The notes under the pieces were generated by a model. It searched no databases. It was not told where the DNA came from and saw only the letters and a program-made list of their open reading frames with translations. From Periconia sp. R9002 (lineage: Eukaryota; Ascomycota; Dothideomycetes; Pleosporales; Periconiaceae): a DNA stretch of 64,000 nt. Numbering within the stretch: the stretch's first letter is position 1; each line of letters opens with the position of its first letter. This document shows, piece by piece, positions 1 to 13,132 of the stretch. Made by a program: the position numbers and the translations under genes. Location of the stretch: assembly GCA_023627715.1 (NCBI GenBank), contig JAMAHW010000014.1, positions 372,001 to 436,000 on the forward strand, read 5' to 3'.

Positions 1-1348
1 AGCAAGGTGCATCAAGGAGTACTCTGTCGAAACCCCCCATGACTTTGGGAAATTCAAGTGCAGAATAATTGCACACAATTGTGTTTTTGACTCCGAGGCG
101 GTGTATGTTACCGATGAGACCCTTTGCACGGTCTTTACTAGCGTCGTTCGCAAACACACAACCAGTGTTTTTCATCAGCGCGGCGATATGTGTTGTTTTA
201 CCGCCAGGAGCAGCAGCCATATCCAGAACCCGTTCGTTTTCTTGAGGGGCAAGAGCCATGACAGGGAGGAACGAAGAAGCGGCCTGGAGCATGTAGTGTC
301 CAGCGAGATACTCTGGCGTGGCACCGAGCGAGTTCTGGTAGTGGAAAATTTGAAGACCAACCTTACTCCACTTTCCCACTGGTTCTAGCTGCACACCACG
401 GTTGATGAGTGACTGCGCAAGCTCTCTTCGGTGCGTCCGGAGCGTGTTAGTTCGAATCACCATGGGTCGAGGCGTCTCATTGGCCTCGAAAAAAGCGAAA
501 GCTTCGCGGGGGGGGAATAGGTCGAGCAGTTTGTCGGCCAGGAAGTGTGAATACCCATAGTATGAGCATATGTCTTTTAGCAATTGCGCTCTGTATTCTG
601 CTCTTGATCGACCCTCTTCACCAAGGTTTTTGAAGTCGTCCAGGACCCGTATAGTATCGCTCAACCTTGTTCGTAGAAGTCCCAGATCTTGTGTTTCGAG
701 ATTCGTGACTGGCCTGCCCTCTTCATCCTCGTCTTCCTCCAGCACTTTCGGTCTATCCCCAGCGATATTGGTTTGCATCTGTGCCTCTTCCAACTCAGCT
801 TGTGCTTCAGCTTCTTGGATAGCTCGCTCCATATCCAGCTTTCGACTGAGGCCTTCAATATTTGCCGCAGTAAGATTCTCCTCGACATCGTCCTCATCCT
901 CGTCGTCCGACCACAATCCCACCTTCTGGACCTCCTCATCGGAATCCATCACATCGTCGGCACCGTCCGATTCGCCAAATTCGTCAGCATCGAGCTCGTC
1001 CACGTCTTCAGACTCGGAAGCACTACCCAGCGCATCTAAGCCTGTAACATTGACATTCTCCAAGCCATCGTCGGCATCCGCGTGGTCTGAGATGTCATCG
1101 TCCGAAAATGGATCTTCATCGTCTGAGGGTGGTTGCGGCGCGGCTTTTTTCACTGGTTTTGCCTTGGCTTTCGAAACCACTGCAGATCCATTTGTCTTTG
1201 CAGGCTTTTTCGGCGCTTTGGTATCTGTTTTTCTCTTCTTCACAGGAGCTTCAGGCGCGGGCGGTGCGTCTTTGCGTTTCCGAGTGACTTTCGACTCGTC
1301 TAATGGCGGCGGTGGGCCTTGCTTTTTCATGCGACGACCTTTTCCCAT
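1..1348 (-). CDS. NOP2: 25S rRNA m5C methyltransferase Nop2 (partial, runs off left edge)
   Basis: N-terminal 449 codons of an open frame whose ATG is at 1348-1346; the rest lies left of the window. The start reads MGKGRRMKKQGPPPP, then a Lys-rich stretch and a long Asp/Glu-rich region (about residues 70-190) typical of nucleolar proteins. The SAM-binding motif AAAPGGKTTH is near residue 380, and the visible part ends in LLDAPC, the conserved Asp-Ala-Pro-Cys of the NOL1/NOP2/Sun family. Nop2 methylates a cytosine of 25S rRNA and is needed for 60S assembly in the nucleolus. No intron is seen. It diverges from GET5 over 418 bp. The family call is firm; the second catalytic Cys lies outside the window. 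Confidence 0.93.
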   Translation of the reverse strand, partial: MGKGRRMKKQGPPPPLDESKVTRKRKDAPPAPEAPVKKRKTDTKAPKKPAKTNGSAVVSKAKAKPVKKAAPQPPSDDEDPFSDDDISDHADADDGLENVNVTGLDALGSASESEDVDELDADEFGESDGADDVMDSDEEVQKVGLWSDDEDEDDVEENLTAANIEGLSRKLDMERAIQEAEAQAELEEAQMQTNIAGDRPKVLEEDEDEEGRPVTNLETQDLGLLRTRLSDTIRVLDDFKNLGEEGRSRAEYRAQLLKDICSYYGYSHFLADKLLDLFPPREAFAFFEANETPRPMVIRTNTLRTHRRELAQSLINRGVQLEPVGKWSKVGLQIFHYQNSLGATPEYLAGHYMLQAASSFLPVMALAPQENERVLDMAAAPGGKTTHIAALMKNTGCVFANDASKDRAKGLIGNIHRLGVKNTIVCNYSALEFPKVMGGFDRVLLDAPC

Positions 1349-1766
1349 TGTGAAAATCTTTCAGTAAATGCTCGTGGTTGGGGTTCGATTAACAAACAAA
1401 GGTGACGGTGAAGTAGACTGCATGCACGCACGCGCGCCAAAAATCCCAAAAAGTTCGTTCTCGGCCCGCAGAAATTTTGGATATTTTGGGGCAGATAGAG
1501 CTCACCGCCTTCGGAATTTCGGCGAATCAGATTCGCCGTGGCCTGGTCTCGCCTGTCCCGCATGGCCGGTTTCCCCAGCGGCGTCATCGTTGCTTGCTTC
1601 CTCACTTGAGCCTTTCAATGAGCTTTTCAATCTAATTCTACGTGTTTACTCGCTCTGAATCCTGTTAAACGTTGGAATTCGTGCACGGCAACCCATAACC
1701 AATCGTGGATCGAGAAAACTTCTGAACCCAAACCCCCACCATCACCAATTATAAGCTACCTACACC
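1349..1766. promoter_or_regulatory. divergent promoter NOP2/GET5
   Basis: 418 bp between the two start codons. It holds an alternating purine-pyrimidine stretch near 1420-1437 (gcatgcacgcacgcgcgcc). No TATA box or known factor site could be assigned. Confidence 0.4.
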
Positions 1767-2580
1767 ATGTCTGAAGTAGCCTTCTGTAAACAATACCTCT
1801 CCGCCCTCGACGGCCGGCCAGCCAAACTCTCCTCCGACCACATAGCAGATGCTCGACAGTATCCCTCAGGCGCAGTGGTTCGTCTGCCCCCACCTAGTTC
1901 TACGATATACAGCAATGAAGATCCCCGCCTGCTAACGATGCTAAAAGTTCACCCTCCCACGCCTTCCTCACCCCCCACACCCACAGCGCCCAAACCCTTC
2001 TTCGACGTCCACAACATCTGCAAACGATGCCTCCGCTACTTCCACGTCTTCAACCCCTGCAACGACAATATCCATAAGCCTCAAGCCTCTCAAACCAAGT
2101 ACCCCTACCGTACCTCTGTCCAACATCTCAGCCACGAAAACCTCCATTTACGATCTTAAAATCGCCTACGCGACCGCAACGTCGTTACCCGTGGGGAAAA
2201 TTAAGATTTTGTTTAAGAAGAAACCAGTAGGGGATAGTAAAACGGTCGCAGAGGTCGTTGGGGACGCAGATGCGGGGAGCGAGCTGGAATTTGGTGTAAT
2301 GGTGATGGGGGGTGCGACGGTAGCTGGTGCGTCATCAGCATCATCTCCTGTCGCAAGCCCGCCGGCCGTAGCGCCTACAGAGGCGGAGAAGGGACTCGGC
2401 GGCGGTGTTGTGGGGCAGGCAAGTGCGCCGGCTGCTCAAGGACCCAGTGGAAAAGAGGTCGTTGCTAGTGAGGCGTTTTGGGAGGATCTTAAGGGATTCA
2501 TTGTGCAAAGAATACGGGATGAGAAAGAGGGTGAGAGGCTTGTCGGTGTTTTCCGAGGGGCCTGGGAGAAGAGCACGTAG
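1767..2580 (+). CDS. GET5: Get5/Mdy2-like ubiquitin-like protein of the GET pathway
   Basis: Exons 1767..1874 and 1948..2580, 246 aa. The unspliced frame stops at 2159. Removing 1875..1947 (branch site gctaacg, acceptor ctaaaag) joins the frames as SGA|FTLPRLPHPPHP. A donor at 1878 keeps frame too and adds one Val. The N-terminus MSEVAFCKQYLSALDGRP is the Get4-binding type. A ubiquitin-like domain covers about residues 100-170 (SIYDLKIAY, KIKILFKKKPVGDSKT). The C-terminal helix (SEAFWEDLKGF, about 207-240) matches the Get5 homodimerisation domain. With Get4 and Sgt2, Get5 hands tail-anchored proteins to Get3 in the cytosol. The Gly/Ala/Pro-rich linker is low complexity. Confidence 0.88.
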
Positions 2581-2946
2581 TGTCTGTCATTGTGAAAAGA
2601 CATGAGATTGCTGTCATATGGTGATCAAACATGGATGAGCTAATACAAACACGCATCAACAATGAAATTGCACGAGGGACATGAAAGTTAAAAGCAAGGC
2701 CGTATGATTTATGTATGCTTTATAGCATCACCGAACATCGATCAGTGAAATGCGTGGAAGCTGACCATCCTCCTCCAATCCACATCTCCAGAAATACATG
2801 AAGACTGAGACAGCCACCCTATCCCGACCGATCATTCACAGAGATGTCTGCTCACTCCAGGCAGCCGGAATCGGGACCGAATTTTCATCCGACCCGTGCG
2901 CCACCTCGCTGTTCGCTGAAAAACGTGTAACGATTTTATGACGTGT
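2581..2946. other. convergent 3' region GET5/cofilin
   Basis: 366 bp between the GET5 and cofilin stop codons. No gene is seen; it presumably carries both 3' UTRs. Confidence 0.4.
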
Positions 2947-3662
2947 TTAACGGCCCTTGGAGACACGGTTGAGAATGCTCTCCCACTCGATATCGTCGGC
3001 GTCGTTGGCTTGGATGTCGGCAGCGAGGCCGTTGAGGGCGCGCTTGATTGCTTCCTTGGAGGAGGAGTACATCATGCGGGGCTATGGGCGAAATAGCAAG
3101 TATTAGTGACCATTTTCTTCAACCAGCCATTCCGTGCACAAGAGAACGACAGGAAAATCCACAGGACTGATCTACTTACATATTGAGGCGCGTCATCGGG
3201 GCACCAGCTGATAAAGGTGATTTTGCTTCGGGTTCCCTCGCCGCTCTCTAGCTCGTAGCTGACATCAAAAACGGCGTAACGGCCGCCAATGCCTTCTTTG
3301 CCGCGGCGGTCTTTGGACTTGGCGTTGATCAGCTTCTCACGGAACGTTGACCAGTCGCCGTCCTTGGATGTCTCTTCAACGACAATCTCCTTCCAGTCGT
3401 CGCTGATTTTGTAGATGATGTATTTGATATCTTTGCCGAGCTTGAGCTCGTTGAATGCGCTGATGCACTCAGGGGCGACGGAGACACTAGGACCATGTTA
3501 GTTGCGTAGAAAGGCGAGTATTAGGTATCAGAGGTAGGTCGGATATAGAAGGTGTGAACTTGGAGGGCTTCATGTGTCGGTCACGTACCCAGATTGAGCC
3601 TGTTCACAGTTATTAGCCATAGCGCCCCTTAGTCGTGCCTAGCGACCGAACACACTCACCAT
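2947..3662 (-). CDS. COF1: cofilin (ADF/cofilin, actin-severing protein)
   Basis: Four exons: 3660..3662, 3589..3599, 3180..3486, 2947..3081; 151 aa. Exon 1 is only the ATG, followed by GTGAGT. Exon 2 is 11 nt and gives AQSG. The join reads MAQSGVSVAPECI, the usual fungal cofilin start. Family features are the YIIYKISDDWKEIVVEE strand-helix, KSKDRRGKEGIGGRYAVFD, the actin-binding long helix with RMMYSSSKEAIKRAL, and a C-terminal ILNRVSKGR. Cofilin severs and depolymerises actin filaments, and the Ser next to the start is the usual regulatory site. The first two exons are too small to show as open frames; they are inferred from the protein start and the strong GT/AG signals. Confidence 0.92.
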
Positions 3663-4537
3663 GGTGATGTTTAAATTTCAAAAAGTACCAAGGGATTCAG
3701 AGGGATGAGTAGATGCAGAGGAGCGGCAAGGCAGCGCTTTATCAGAGACTATACAGCGTCGTCAGCGACGAGCGAGGGCTTGACAGGGTGACACTGATGG
3801 TGTGGAATAGTGGGCGACATAGTGGGGTCGCAACCGCAGATGTCAGATGCAAACGAAACTATGTCGCTGCCTGGCAACGAGGGGCGCGGGGGTCTCTCAC
3901 CTCAATGCTCTAGGCAGCTGCAGTGTGAATTTCGGGGTGGAGCGTGGAGAGGGGGTGCGAATTCGCGGGTGTCGATGTGGATGAGAGAGGCTTGGAGCGC
4001 AGCGGGGCAAGATTTTGAAGGGGCACTGCTGTCTGTCCTTGTCGCCTGGTGGGGGGGTCCAGCCTTGGTTGCCGTTGCCCGCCTGCCTACCTGGGCCCTT
4101 AGTAACTATCACACCATGTAAACAACGACAACAACATTGAATGTGGCAAGCTGATACGTCAACCGCCATCTACATGTCAGTCCATTCGCATTGTAGTCGC
4201 CATCAAAACACCCCAAATCCGAGCAAGCTGTTCGTGAACTTGTTCGTGAACTTTCTTTACATTTTTTTTTACATGTCTTTCGTCCTGTGCATCTCGTCCT
4301 CCCCTTGTCCAACAGACATGATATAGTACAGGTACAGATAATCAACATACAATAGTATACATACATGCCGCTTTTTCTTCCAAATGTGACTAAAACAGAG
4401 CGAGAAGAGGAGTGGAGTACCGACCGAAAAAATCATGTACAACCCAGCGCTGGAGAAAGATGAGGATACTAAAAGAGGGTATAGTCCAAAGGGGTATGAG
4501 AAGGTTAGCTGAGAGGCCGTTGAGCGTCACGAGTCGT
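3663..4537. other. cofilin promoter and HSP60 3' region
   Basis: 875 bp between the cofilin start and the HSP60 stop, both on the minus strand. Short frames here have no family resemblance. No repeat or RNA gene was recognised. Confidence 0.4.
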
Positions 4538-6419
<1,882 letters not shown>

Positions 6420-8030
6420 TGTGATGGAGATTAAAGAAACAGGAATGTGAATTGAAGGAGTTCCGAAGCTGATGCCGTGCTTCCAGACTCCGAATTAATG
6501 CAATTAATGGGAAAGAGAGAGATGATGCTGAGGATAGGATGGAGAGATGAAGGTAACGATGAGGATGGAAAAAGTTGAAAGAAGTTGCTCGAATGCTTGG
6601 CGCGCAATGGGGCCCCTGTCAGGCTCAACCACATCCTCGGCTTTTGCTCCGACGCCTCCTTGCCGCCTCACCTATTCATCAGAGCCTCAATTTCCCGTTA
6701 GATCCATGTTGCTCTGTTCATCGCTGGAGAAATGCTCGTGATATTTAGTATGGATGACCAGGTTCTTGCTGCGCTCCATCACAGATTAAATCAGATGGTC
6801 CGGTCTCTCACAATATAAGACGCAACCGTGAACGTATAATTGATATAGGTACATTGCTCCTTGGGTTTCCTCAGCGTCCGAAGGTGGCTCTGAATAAGAT
6901 TCTCTCCAACTCATTCTCGCATGGTTTCAGCGAAGCATAAAGAATCCTGGCCGTTTCCGTTAACTTCTTTTGCAATAGATTCCCATGGGCTGCTCGTAAT
7001 CAAGCTTTACCCAAGAAAGAACTGTAGTCAATATCCTCCGGGCGTTCCATATGGAGGTTGCTTGCTGTGGCTGAGGTGTGGAACATTCGAGAACAGCCAG
7101 AGCAGGGAGCTCCTGTCTCCACCGTCCAGGCCAAACTAGTAATGCCCGCGTGGAGTGTCATCAGCATGAGCATCCAGTAAATCAAGTAAACAGCTTGAAC
7201 CATACCACTCAACTTCTAAGAACCCAATCTGACGGAATGCATAGATTTTTGAAAGTCGTGTGATCTGGGGCAGCTCTCTGCCTAGCATTTTCTGAAGTCG
7301 AGTTCAAACAAAGTCGCCTTCTTTAGCTGTAGAGGACGCAGATTTAGAGGATATTGAAACGACTTACTTCAATTGAGATGCTGCGATGGTCCCATGTCTT
7401 GGCTGAGGTGCCACCGCGATTCCTTCTTTGCCATGATTAAGTAGGTAAAAAAGGGAACCTGAAAAAGTTGTGGAATGTAGAATGAACGATGTAAATGGAA
7501 GTACAAAACTTTCTGTGCATCGACCGCGGGTAATTGGAGAAGCACCCACGGAGAGTACCTATTGGAAGGATAGACACGCAGCAGCTACGTCTCTATATTG
7601 CCATAATATCGCTGACTAGATTTGGAAGTCATACTCAGTAATTGTAGTATCCCGATATGCAGTGTTGTCATAGCGTGGTTTCTCTTGAAGGGAAGGGGTG
7701 TCGACTACAGTACTGCCAACATCAATGGATGCCCAATTATTCAAAAATCACATCACTAAAACTTGCGATACTCCAAATGACCATACCTTTCATTCCCTCT
7801 AGGACTTTAAGCTACAAACACGCGCGACCCCATAGCACGTTTTCACGAACTCAGGTGATATAATATAGTGGGGTACTTGCCTGAATTTAGCCTGCCCATT
7901 CCAACCATACATACATATATAGGTACCTACAGATGTACACGCCCACATCATTCGATCCAGAAGACCACGAACCATTACTCTATCCATGAAATTCGTCTCA
8001 CATCCTGTCTACAATCCAGTTACATAGACG
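6420..8030. other. 1.6-kb region without a recognisable gene (HSP60 / TENA-like divergent promoters)
   Basis: This is the longest stretch without a supported gene. It separates the HSP60 start from the TENA-like start. Frames of 60-72 codons occur on both strands (for example 7000..7212, minus, with a hydrophobic N-terminal half), but none carries a known domain or splices into a longer reading. The two promoters must lie here; a small lineage-specific gene cannot be excluded. Confidence 0.35.
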
Positions 8031-8813
8031 ATGGCTTCCTGGACCTTAACGAATCATCTCCTCTCGGTCAACGAAGAGCAGTTTACTCGCGCTACACAAT
8101 CAAAATTTCTCCAGTGCGCAGCATCTGGCACACTTCCCAAATCGACCATATCGCACTGGCTCGCAAATGACCGCTTGTATATGCTCGGCTACATACGGCT
8201 AAGCGGTGAACTTCTTCGCATTCTGCAACTTCCCTCCAAACCCACTGGGAGTAAAGATGCAGGAACCACTGAGGTCCAATTACTGGATTGGCTGGTCGAC
8301 GCGCTTGTAAATATTCGACGAGAGGAGCGATTCTTCATGGACGTAGCCGAGAGGTATGGCCTTGACGTTGATATCACGGGAGCCGATGGCGTCACCGTAC
8401 GAGGAGACCGCAAGCTAGAAGGGTTAAAGAGATTTGAGAAATTATTCGGAAGCCTAACGACAGGAAATGCGAACAATGCTCTGCTTCCCTGGCTCGAGGG
8501 AGCAGTATTGTTCTGGGCGACAGAGAAGGTGTACTTTGAAGCGTGGAGTTGGGCGAAGAGACAAGCGGAAGGATCAAGCAGCAAGAGTTTTGATTCGGAC
8601 GAAGATAAAGGAGCAATGAGGAAAGACTTCATTCCCAACTGGACAAACGAGGAGTTCATCAAGTTTGTAAACACTCTTGAGGGTCTTCTTAATGAAGGAG
8701 TCCAACAGGCGATAGGACAGGATGAAAAAGCGAAGGTACAAGTCGTCAAGAGGGCAGAGCACATATGGGAACAGTTGCTGGATGCTGAAGAAGCCTTCTG
8801 GCCAACTGTATAA
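8031..8813 (+). CDS. TENA/THI-4 domain protein (haem-oxygenase-like fold)
   Basis: Single exon, 260 aa. The start MASWTLTNHLLSVNEEQF, the helix F.QCAASGTLPKS.ISHWLANDRLY and the following Tyr-rich helix match fungal TENA/THI-4-like proteins. These are all-helical with the haem-oxygenase-like fold. TenA proteins hydrolyse thiamine breakdown products, but many fungal relatives lack a proven role, so thiamine salvage is only a possibility here. The catalytic Cys of bacterial TenA could not be placed with certainty. No signal peptide or membrane segment. Its stop is 242 bp before the start of the lipase-like gene on the same strand; no functional link is evident. Confidence 0.75.
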   Translation: MASWTLTNHLLSVNEEQFTRATQSKFLQCAASGTLPKSTISHWLANDRLYMLGYIRLSGELLRILQLPSKPTGSKDAGTTEVQLLDWLVDALVNIRREERFFMDVAERYGLDVDITGADGVTVRGDRKLEGLKRFEKLFGSLTTGNANNALLPWLEGAVLFWATEKVYFEAWSWAKRQAEGSSSKSFDSDEDKGAMRKDFIPNWTNEEFIKFVNTLEGLLNEGVQQAIGQDEKAKVQVVKRAEHIWEQLLDAEEAFWPTV

Positions 8814-9055
8814 AGAACTGAAGTTTTTCGGTTGAATTCACGAAACACAGATACATGATGTGGAAGATGTTGGTCATACAAACGAGGGAAAGGAACTTTC
8901 ATTCGGCGATTACATCTTTCAACATATCTACACAAACATTAGAACATTTTATTTCTTGTGATAAATTAATGGCAGAAAGTTGAATCTTCCTCAACCCGAA
9001 GCTTACTAATTAAGCACGTAACCGGGCATTCCGCAACAAGTACCAATTTGACGTC

Positions 9056-10837
9056 ATGACAACCCAGCCTCATGCGCCACACCACGCGTCGGCCAACTTC
9101 ATTCCGTTCTGGATTCCAGTCAAACATTTCCTTCACTCAACATTTTCTACCTCGTCCATGATGCTGGGGCTTTCACGGAATCCTCTAATATACGGCTCCG
9201 CCACAATCTTATTTCTTATCCTAATAGTATCGTTAACGCCTATAACCGCACCCCTGCCGCCTTACACGGGACCCTATGAAGTCGGGATTCTAGATTTAGA
9301 GACTGAAATCGAACGCCGAACTATCCATCCAGCGACCTTGAAAGAGACGGGGAAAAAAGCTTTTGAGCTTGAAACGTTGGCAATTACCCTTTATTACCCA
9401 TCTGCTCTACCTTCTCTCCCTTCCGAACCATGGGCGCGGCCGTGGTTACCGCAACCTATAGGCTTGATCGGAACTGGATATGCGCGGTTGATCGGGATCC
9501 GATTCCCGCCGCTTCAGAGCGTAGTCACGTTTTTTCTTTGGGCGCTTGGATCGAAGACCGTTATCCCTGGCGTCGTGGATGCACCAGTTCTTTCCGCAAA
9601 TCCTGATGATGTTGAAGACCTTGGAAAAGTTGTGGAAAAGGTTGAAATGGGTGGGAAGGTCACGGAGGAAAGCACACTGGAAGAGGTGTTGGAGCTGAGA
9701 GACGTGAAGAATGGGCCTAGGCTGGGCCAAGAAACGGAGAAACTGCCTCTTGTTGTCTTTACCCACGGCATGGCTGGTATGTCACAGAGTTATTCTCACT
9801 ATCTAGGCAGTATAGCAAGCCACGGTTATATGGTTGCTGCCGTGGAACATAGGGATGGAAGCGGGCCAGGAACAGTCGTGCATGGTGAAGGGAGTCAGCG
9901 ATATGTATGGCACATGGAGCTCGATGACTTAGTGTGAGTTTTTGCAACCTCTGCCAAGGTTGTTCAGATGAATGTTTGATCCGAAAAAAGATGCTAAAAG
10001 TTCAATGTTACAGCTCAGACCCACCTCTCAGCATCGAGGATCTTAAAACCGTCCAACTCAATTTTCGCGAAGCCGAGATCAAGGAAACAATATCTCTTTT
10101 CGACCGCTTAAACCAAGGTTCCTCCACCCCCGTGATAAACCTCAAGCCCAAATCTCCACAATCCGCTCTCCCCGGGTTCAAAGATCGCCTCAATATGTCC
10201 GCCATCACCGTAGCCGGCCATTCGTACGGCGCAACAGGGGCTCTACAAGCTCTCAAGAACGCGCCAAATAAGGGGATGCCCATCAATGGCGCCATTATGC
10301 TCGACCCAGGCAAGGGCTCCGGACCATTGAATGATAAGATTGAGCTGCCGACTTTGGTGATGCAGAGTGGCGAGTGGACGGAGAAGCAGGTCGAGTTCTA
10401 TGGGCAAGGATGGCATTACGATGTTGTAAAGAAGCTGGTTGAAAACACGGGAATTGGTTGGTTTATGACGTTGAGTATGTGTTTCTATGCTACCCTTCAA
10501 TGCATATATCTTTGGATCGACGTACTAGAAACGAGAGCTTTGCTAACATTTTACTCAAGAGGGATCTGCTCACCCTTCCTGTACCGACGCTCCTCTCATT
10601 GTCCCCTGGATTATGCGATTAGCCACGAAGACGACGCTGGATGGCAGAGTTGCCCTGAGAGAATATATTGATGCGTCTGTGAATTTTCTAGAGTATCTGA
10701 AGAATGGGAAGAAGAAGGGGGTCCTGCGTGAGGACATTTCTAGTCCCGCGGGACCATTGGGAGACGCTGAAAAGAGGGGCAAAATTGAGGGACCTCATGG
10801 TGCAGAATGGGAGGTACACGTTGTCCCGAGTCAATAG
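9056..10837 (+). CDS. platelet-activating-factor acetylhydrolase-like lipase
   Basis: Exons 9056..9933, 10014..10474, 10560..10837; 538 aa. Both introns keep frame (LDDLV|SDPPLS and FMTL|KGSAHP). The protein has one hydrophobic segment at about residues 43-62, so it is probably membrane-anchored with the enzyme domain after it. The oxyanion-side motif THGMAG is near residue 235, the nucleophile elbow GHSYG near 361, and a His in GSAHPSCTDAPL near 450. An Asp in MLDPGKGSG follows the nucleophile. This is the serine-hydrolase triad layout of PAF-AH isoform II, which cleaves short or oxidised sn-2 acyl chains from phospholipids. The true substrate is unknown. The fold also resembles dienelactone hydrolases. 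Confidence 0.85.
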
Positions 10838-11238
10838 GGTTGAGACGATAGTTGAAGTTATGTAATTGTATGATTACTCACAGGAGGTTAAGCCCTGCGA
10901 ATCTCCAAGTTCACTGAAAACAGGAAAGTTCAATTGAAATCAAGTGCAAATGACAATAACAGGGTGATTGTAACAGAACAAAGCAGAGAAATAACAGACA
11001 GAAGACTCCAAACTATGTAGGCAGCCCAAACATAAAACATGCTAATATGTATCAATCGATATGTGGAACTCAGGATACTGTTGAAGTGTAATCAGATATG
11101 CGCTCTCGACTTAAGCCACCCAATGTTCATAATGGCATTATATGTGGCGTTGGGCCAATGGGTACCAACCCATTTCCCCCCGCTACTGAAGCGTACCCTC
11201 TCTTGATCTTACGAAGAGTTAGTAAAAGTCGTGGATTA
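10838..11238. other. convergent 3' region
   Basis: 401 bp between the lipase and GST stop codons. Nothing recognisable. Confidence 0.35.
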
Positions 11239-12424
11239 TCAGCGGGCCCAACTTGCCTCGTCGAAAAACGTCGTCTTCTTGAAAACGCCGCCGTTGGTTT
11301 CTGGGCCTTCGCTCCAATACAGAAGCCTAAGCCAATCATGGAGTCGGGGGTAATCTAACCGTATCATTTTCAAGTTGCATTTGAAAATGGAGTAGTACGC
11401 AGCGTCAAAGCGTATTAGACTCGTGTACAGACGAATATCCGCTTCTGTGATGTGGCTGCCAAAGAGGTAAGGTTGGTGTCCAGGTTGAGAAAGGTGAAGC
11501 TCCAATCTATCCATGGCCTGGAAAAGTTTTGTGACATTCTCGTTGTAGGCGGCCTGTGAGTTGGCATATCCCTATATCGCAGGCACAAAGTCAGTTACGT
11601 ACAGCGACGGCTTTCACACATGATCAGTTGCTCAATATACCACGCCACGCCGCGTAGTATCTCGGTAACAGACGACTATGTGCTCGGGGTCTAACATACG
11701 ACTTTGTATACTCCGTTGTTAATATTGTCGTACACAAAGGCATTCATAGTCTCAACCTCACTCTTGAGGTGGTTGGGCACGAAGGCGGCCATTCCTTTGC
11801 TGACTTCACGTTTTTCTGGGGGTAAGAGGTGGTCAAAGCCTTCGAAGAACATCTTCATCATCTCGCTGCTTTCGTTGTTCACAACAGTTCCTGGTAAATG
11901 TAAGTAATTGTAAGTTATGAGTACGATCGATCACACAACAACCTCCCCTCGCACAATGGCAGCATATACTTCGTAGAAAACAAATTGAAAGAATCATTAC
12001 CCTGTTTCTTGTCAAACAACATTGGCACCGTTATTCGCCCGTTATAACCCGGGTCTGCCTTCAGATACAGCTCTTTGAGCCATCGCACACCATAGACCGG
12101 ATCCCGGTCAGGACGGCCTCCTCTCCCACTAAAGTACCAGCCATGGGTAGGATCTCGCCCATCTACCTCGACTATCTGTATAATGCCCCCAAGCCCTTTC
12201 AAACCGTGGACAATGACCACCCTGTGTGCCCATGGACAGCAGCGATTGATGTACAAGACGTATCGGTCCGGCTCTGCAGGGAATTGTGGTGAAGGGATAT
12301 GATGACGGAACCGCCCAGGGCCTTTGGCCACTCCCAAAAAGATAGCGTTTGCATTGACACGGTTGGTGAGATCGGGCGAGAGCTGGGAAAGAGTTTGAGT
12401 AAGCCGCACCATATTGGCATCCAT
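11239..12424 (-). CDS. glutathione S-transferase, Ecm4/glutathionyl-hydroquinone reductase type
   Basis: Exons 12001..12424, 11700..11890, 11239..11571; 315 aa. The N-terminal thioredoxin-like half has CCPWAHR near residue 65, the catalytic Cys motif of xi-class (Ecm4-like) enzymes. These reduce glutathionyl-hydroquinones rather than conjugate glutathione. Further family signatures are PVYGVRWLKELYLKADPGYNGR, VPMLFDKK, NNESSEMM, YDNINNGVYKVGYANSQAAY, the helical-domain TEADIRLYTSLIRFD and FKCNL. The ATG at 12424 is the first in frame; an ATG at 12471 is out of frame and no plausible intron joins it. The C-terminus diverges from the usual family end. It is likely cytosolic and involved in detoxification or redox control. 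Confidence 0.87.
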
Positions 12425-13132
12425 ATTCCAAGCACAGAAGTATACGAATGACGCACCTGGTTGACACTCATGATGGCCTACTTTTGTACTGTCGGAATTA
12501 GATAGTCGCTAAATAGTAATCAAACAAAAGTTCCCCAAAAACTGCGAGATTCTCATGGCGAGTGGTGGCGCGCTTGAATTACCTGATTACTCGATTTGTT
12601 TGATTACAAAACAAAAATCCACGGGCAGGACGAGTATGCGGACTTCGACCTCGGCCTAATAACTATCAGATATCGGACCTGCGAAGCTTGAATACTCGGA
12701 GACAGGCGCGATGCATTGGAAATTTGTCCCGTAGACTTTAAATAGCCATCAAAAGGATGCTTAACGCGACATCGATTGGTCGGGATCGCGAGGTGCATAC
12801 ACCGGTCAACCGAGGCCGACGCTTCTTATCGATACGGTCTTGCCTTACACTATTTGAAGCACCTGTTTTATTTCATCGACCAAAAGGGCCATGTTTTCCG
12901 AGATGTAGCATTACTTTAGGACATAGACAGACTCTGTAGATAAATTGGCGCTGCAAAAATTGATTATCTACTTCATTTCAAATACCGCAAACTCTATTGT
13001 TCATCGTTGGTACCAGATGTAGAATCGAGGAGAGCATGACTAAGCAATCACTAGTGGATCGGCGGCCAAGCCATAACCGCTTCCTACCAAAAGTTTGGCT
13101 CCAACACTACTCTCTCTACAACTATCCACATC
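12425..13132. promoter_or_regulatory. divergent promoter GST/CWC2
   Basis: 708 bp between divergent start codons. No gene seen and no regulatory site identified with confidence. Confidence 0.35.

Noticed and set aside
570..1367. 265-codon Ser-rich plus-strand frame
   Set aside because: Antisense of the acidic region of NOP2 (GA-rich codons read as Ser); the NOP2 reading on the other strand has clear family motifs.
1368..1390. ggttcgatta resembling a tRNA B box
   Set aside because: No matching A box or cloverleaf could be drawn around it, and it lies in the NOP2 5' region.
6420..6800. Possible heat-shock elements upstream of HSP60 (gttccgaag, cttccagactccgaa)
   Set aside because: The GAA/TTC units are not on the 5-bp period required for a heat-shock element, and they lie within the likely 5' UTR.
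12199..12471. Upstream ATG for the GST (MSVNQ..)
   Set aside because: Out of frame with the GST domain, and no acceptor AG lies in the 35 nt between its gtgcgt and the in-frame ATG at 12424.
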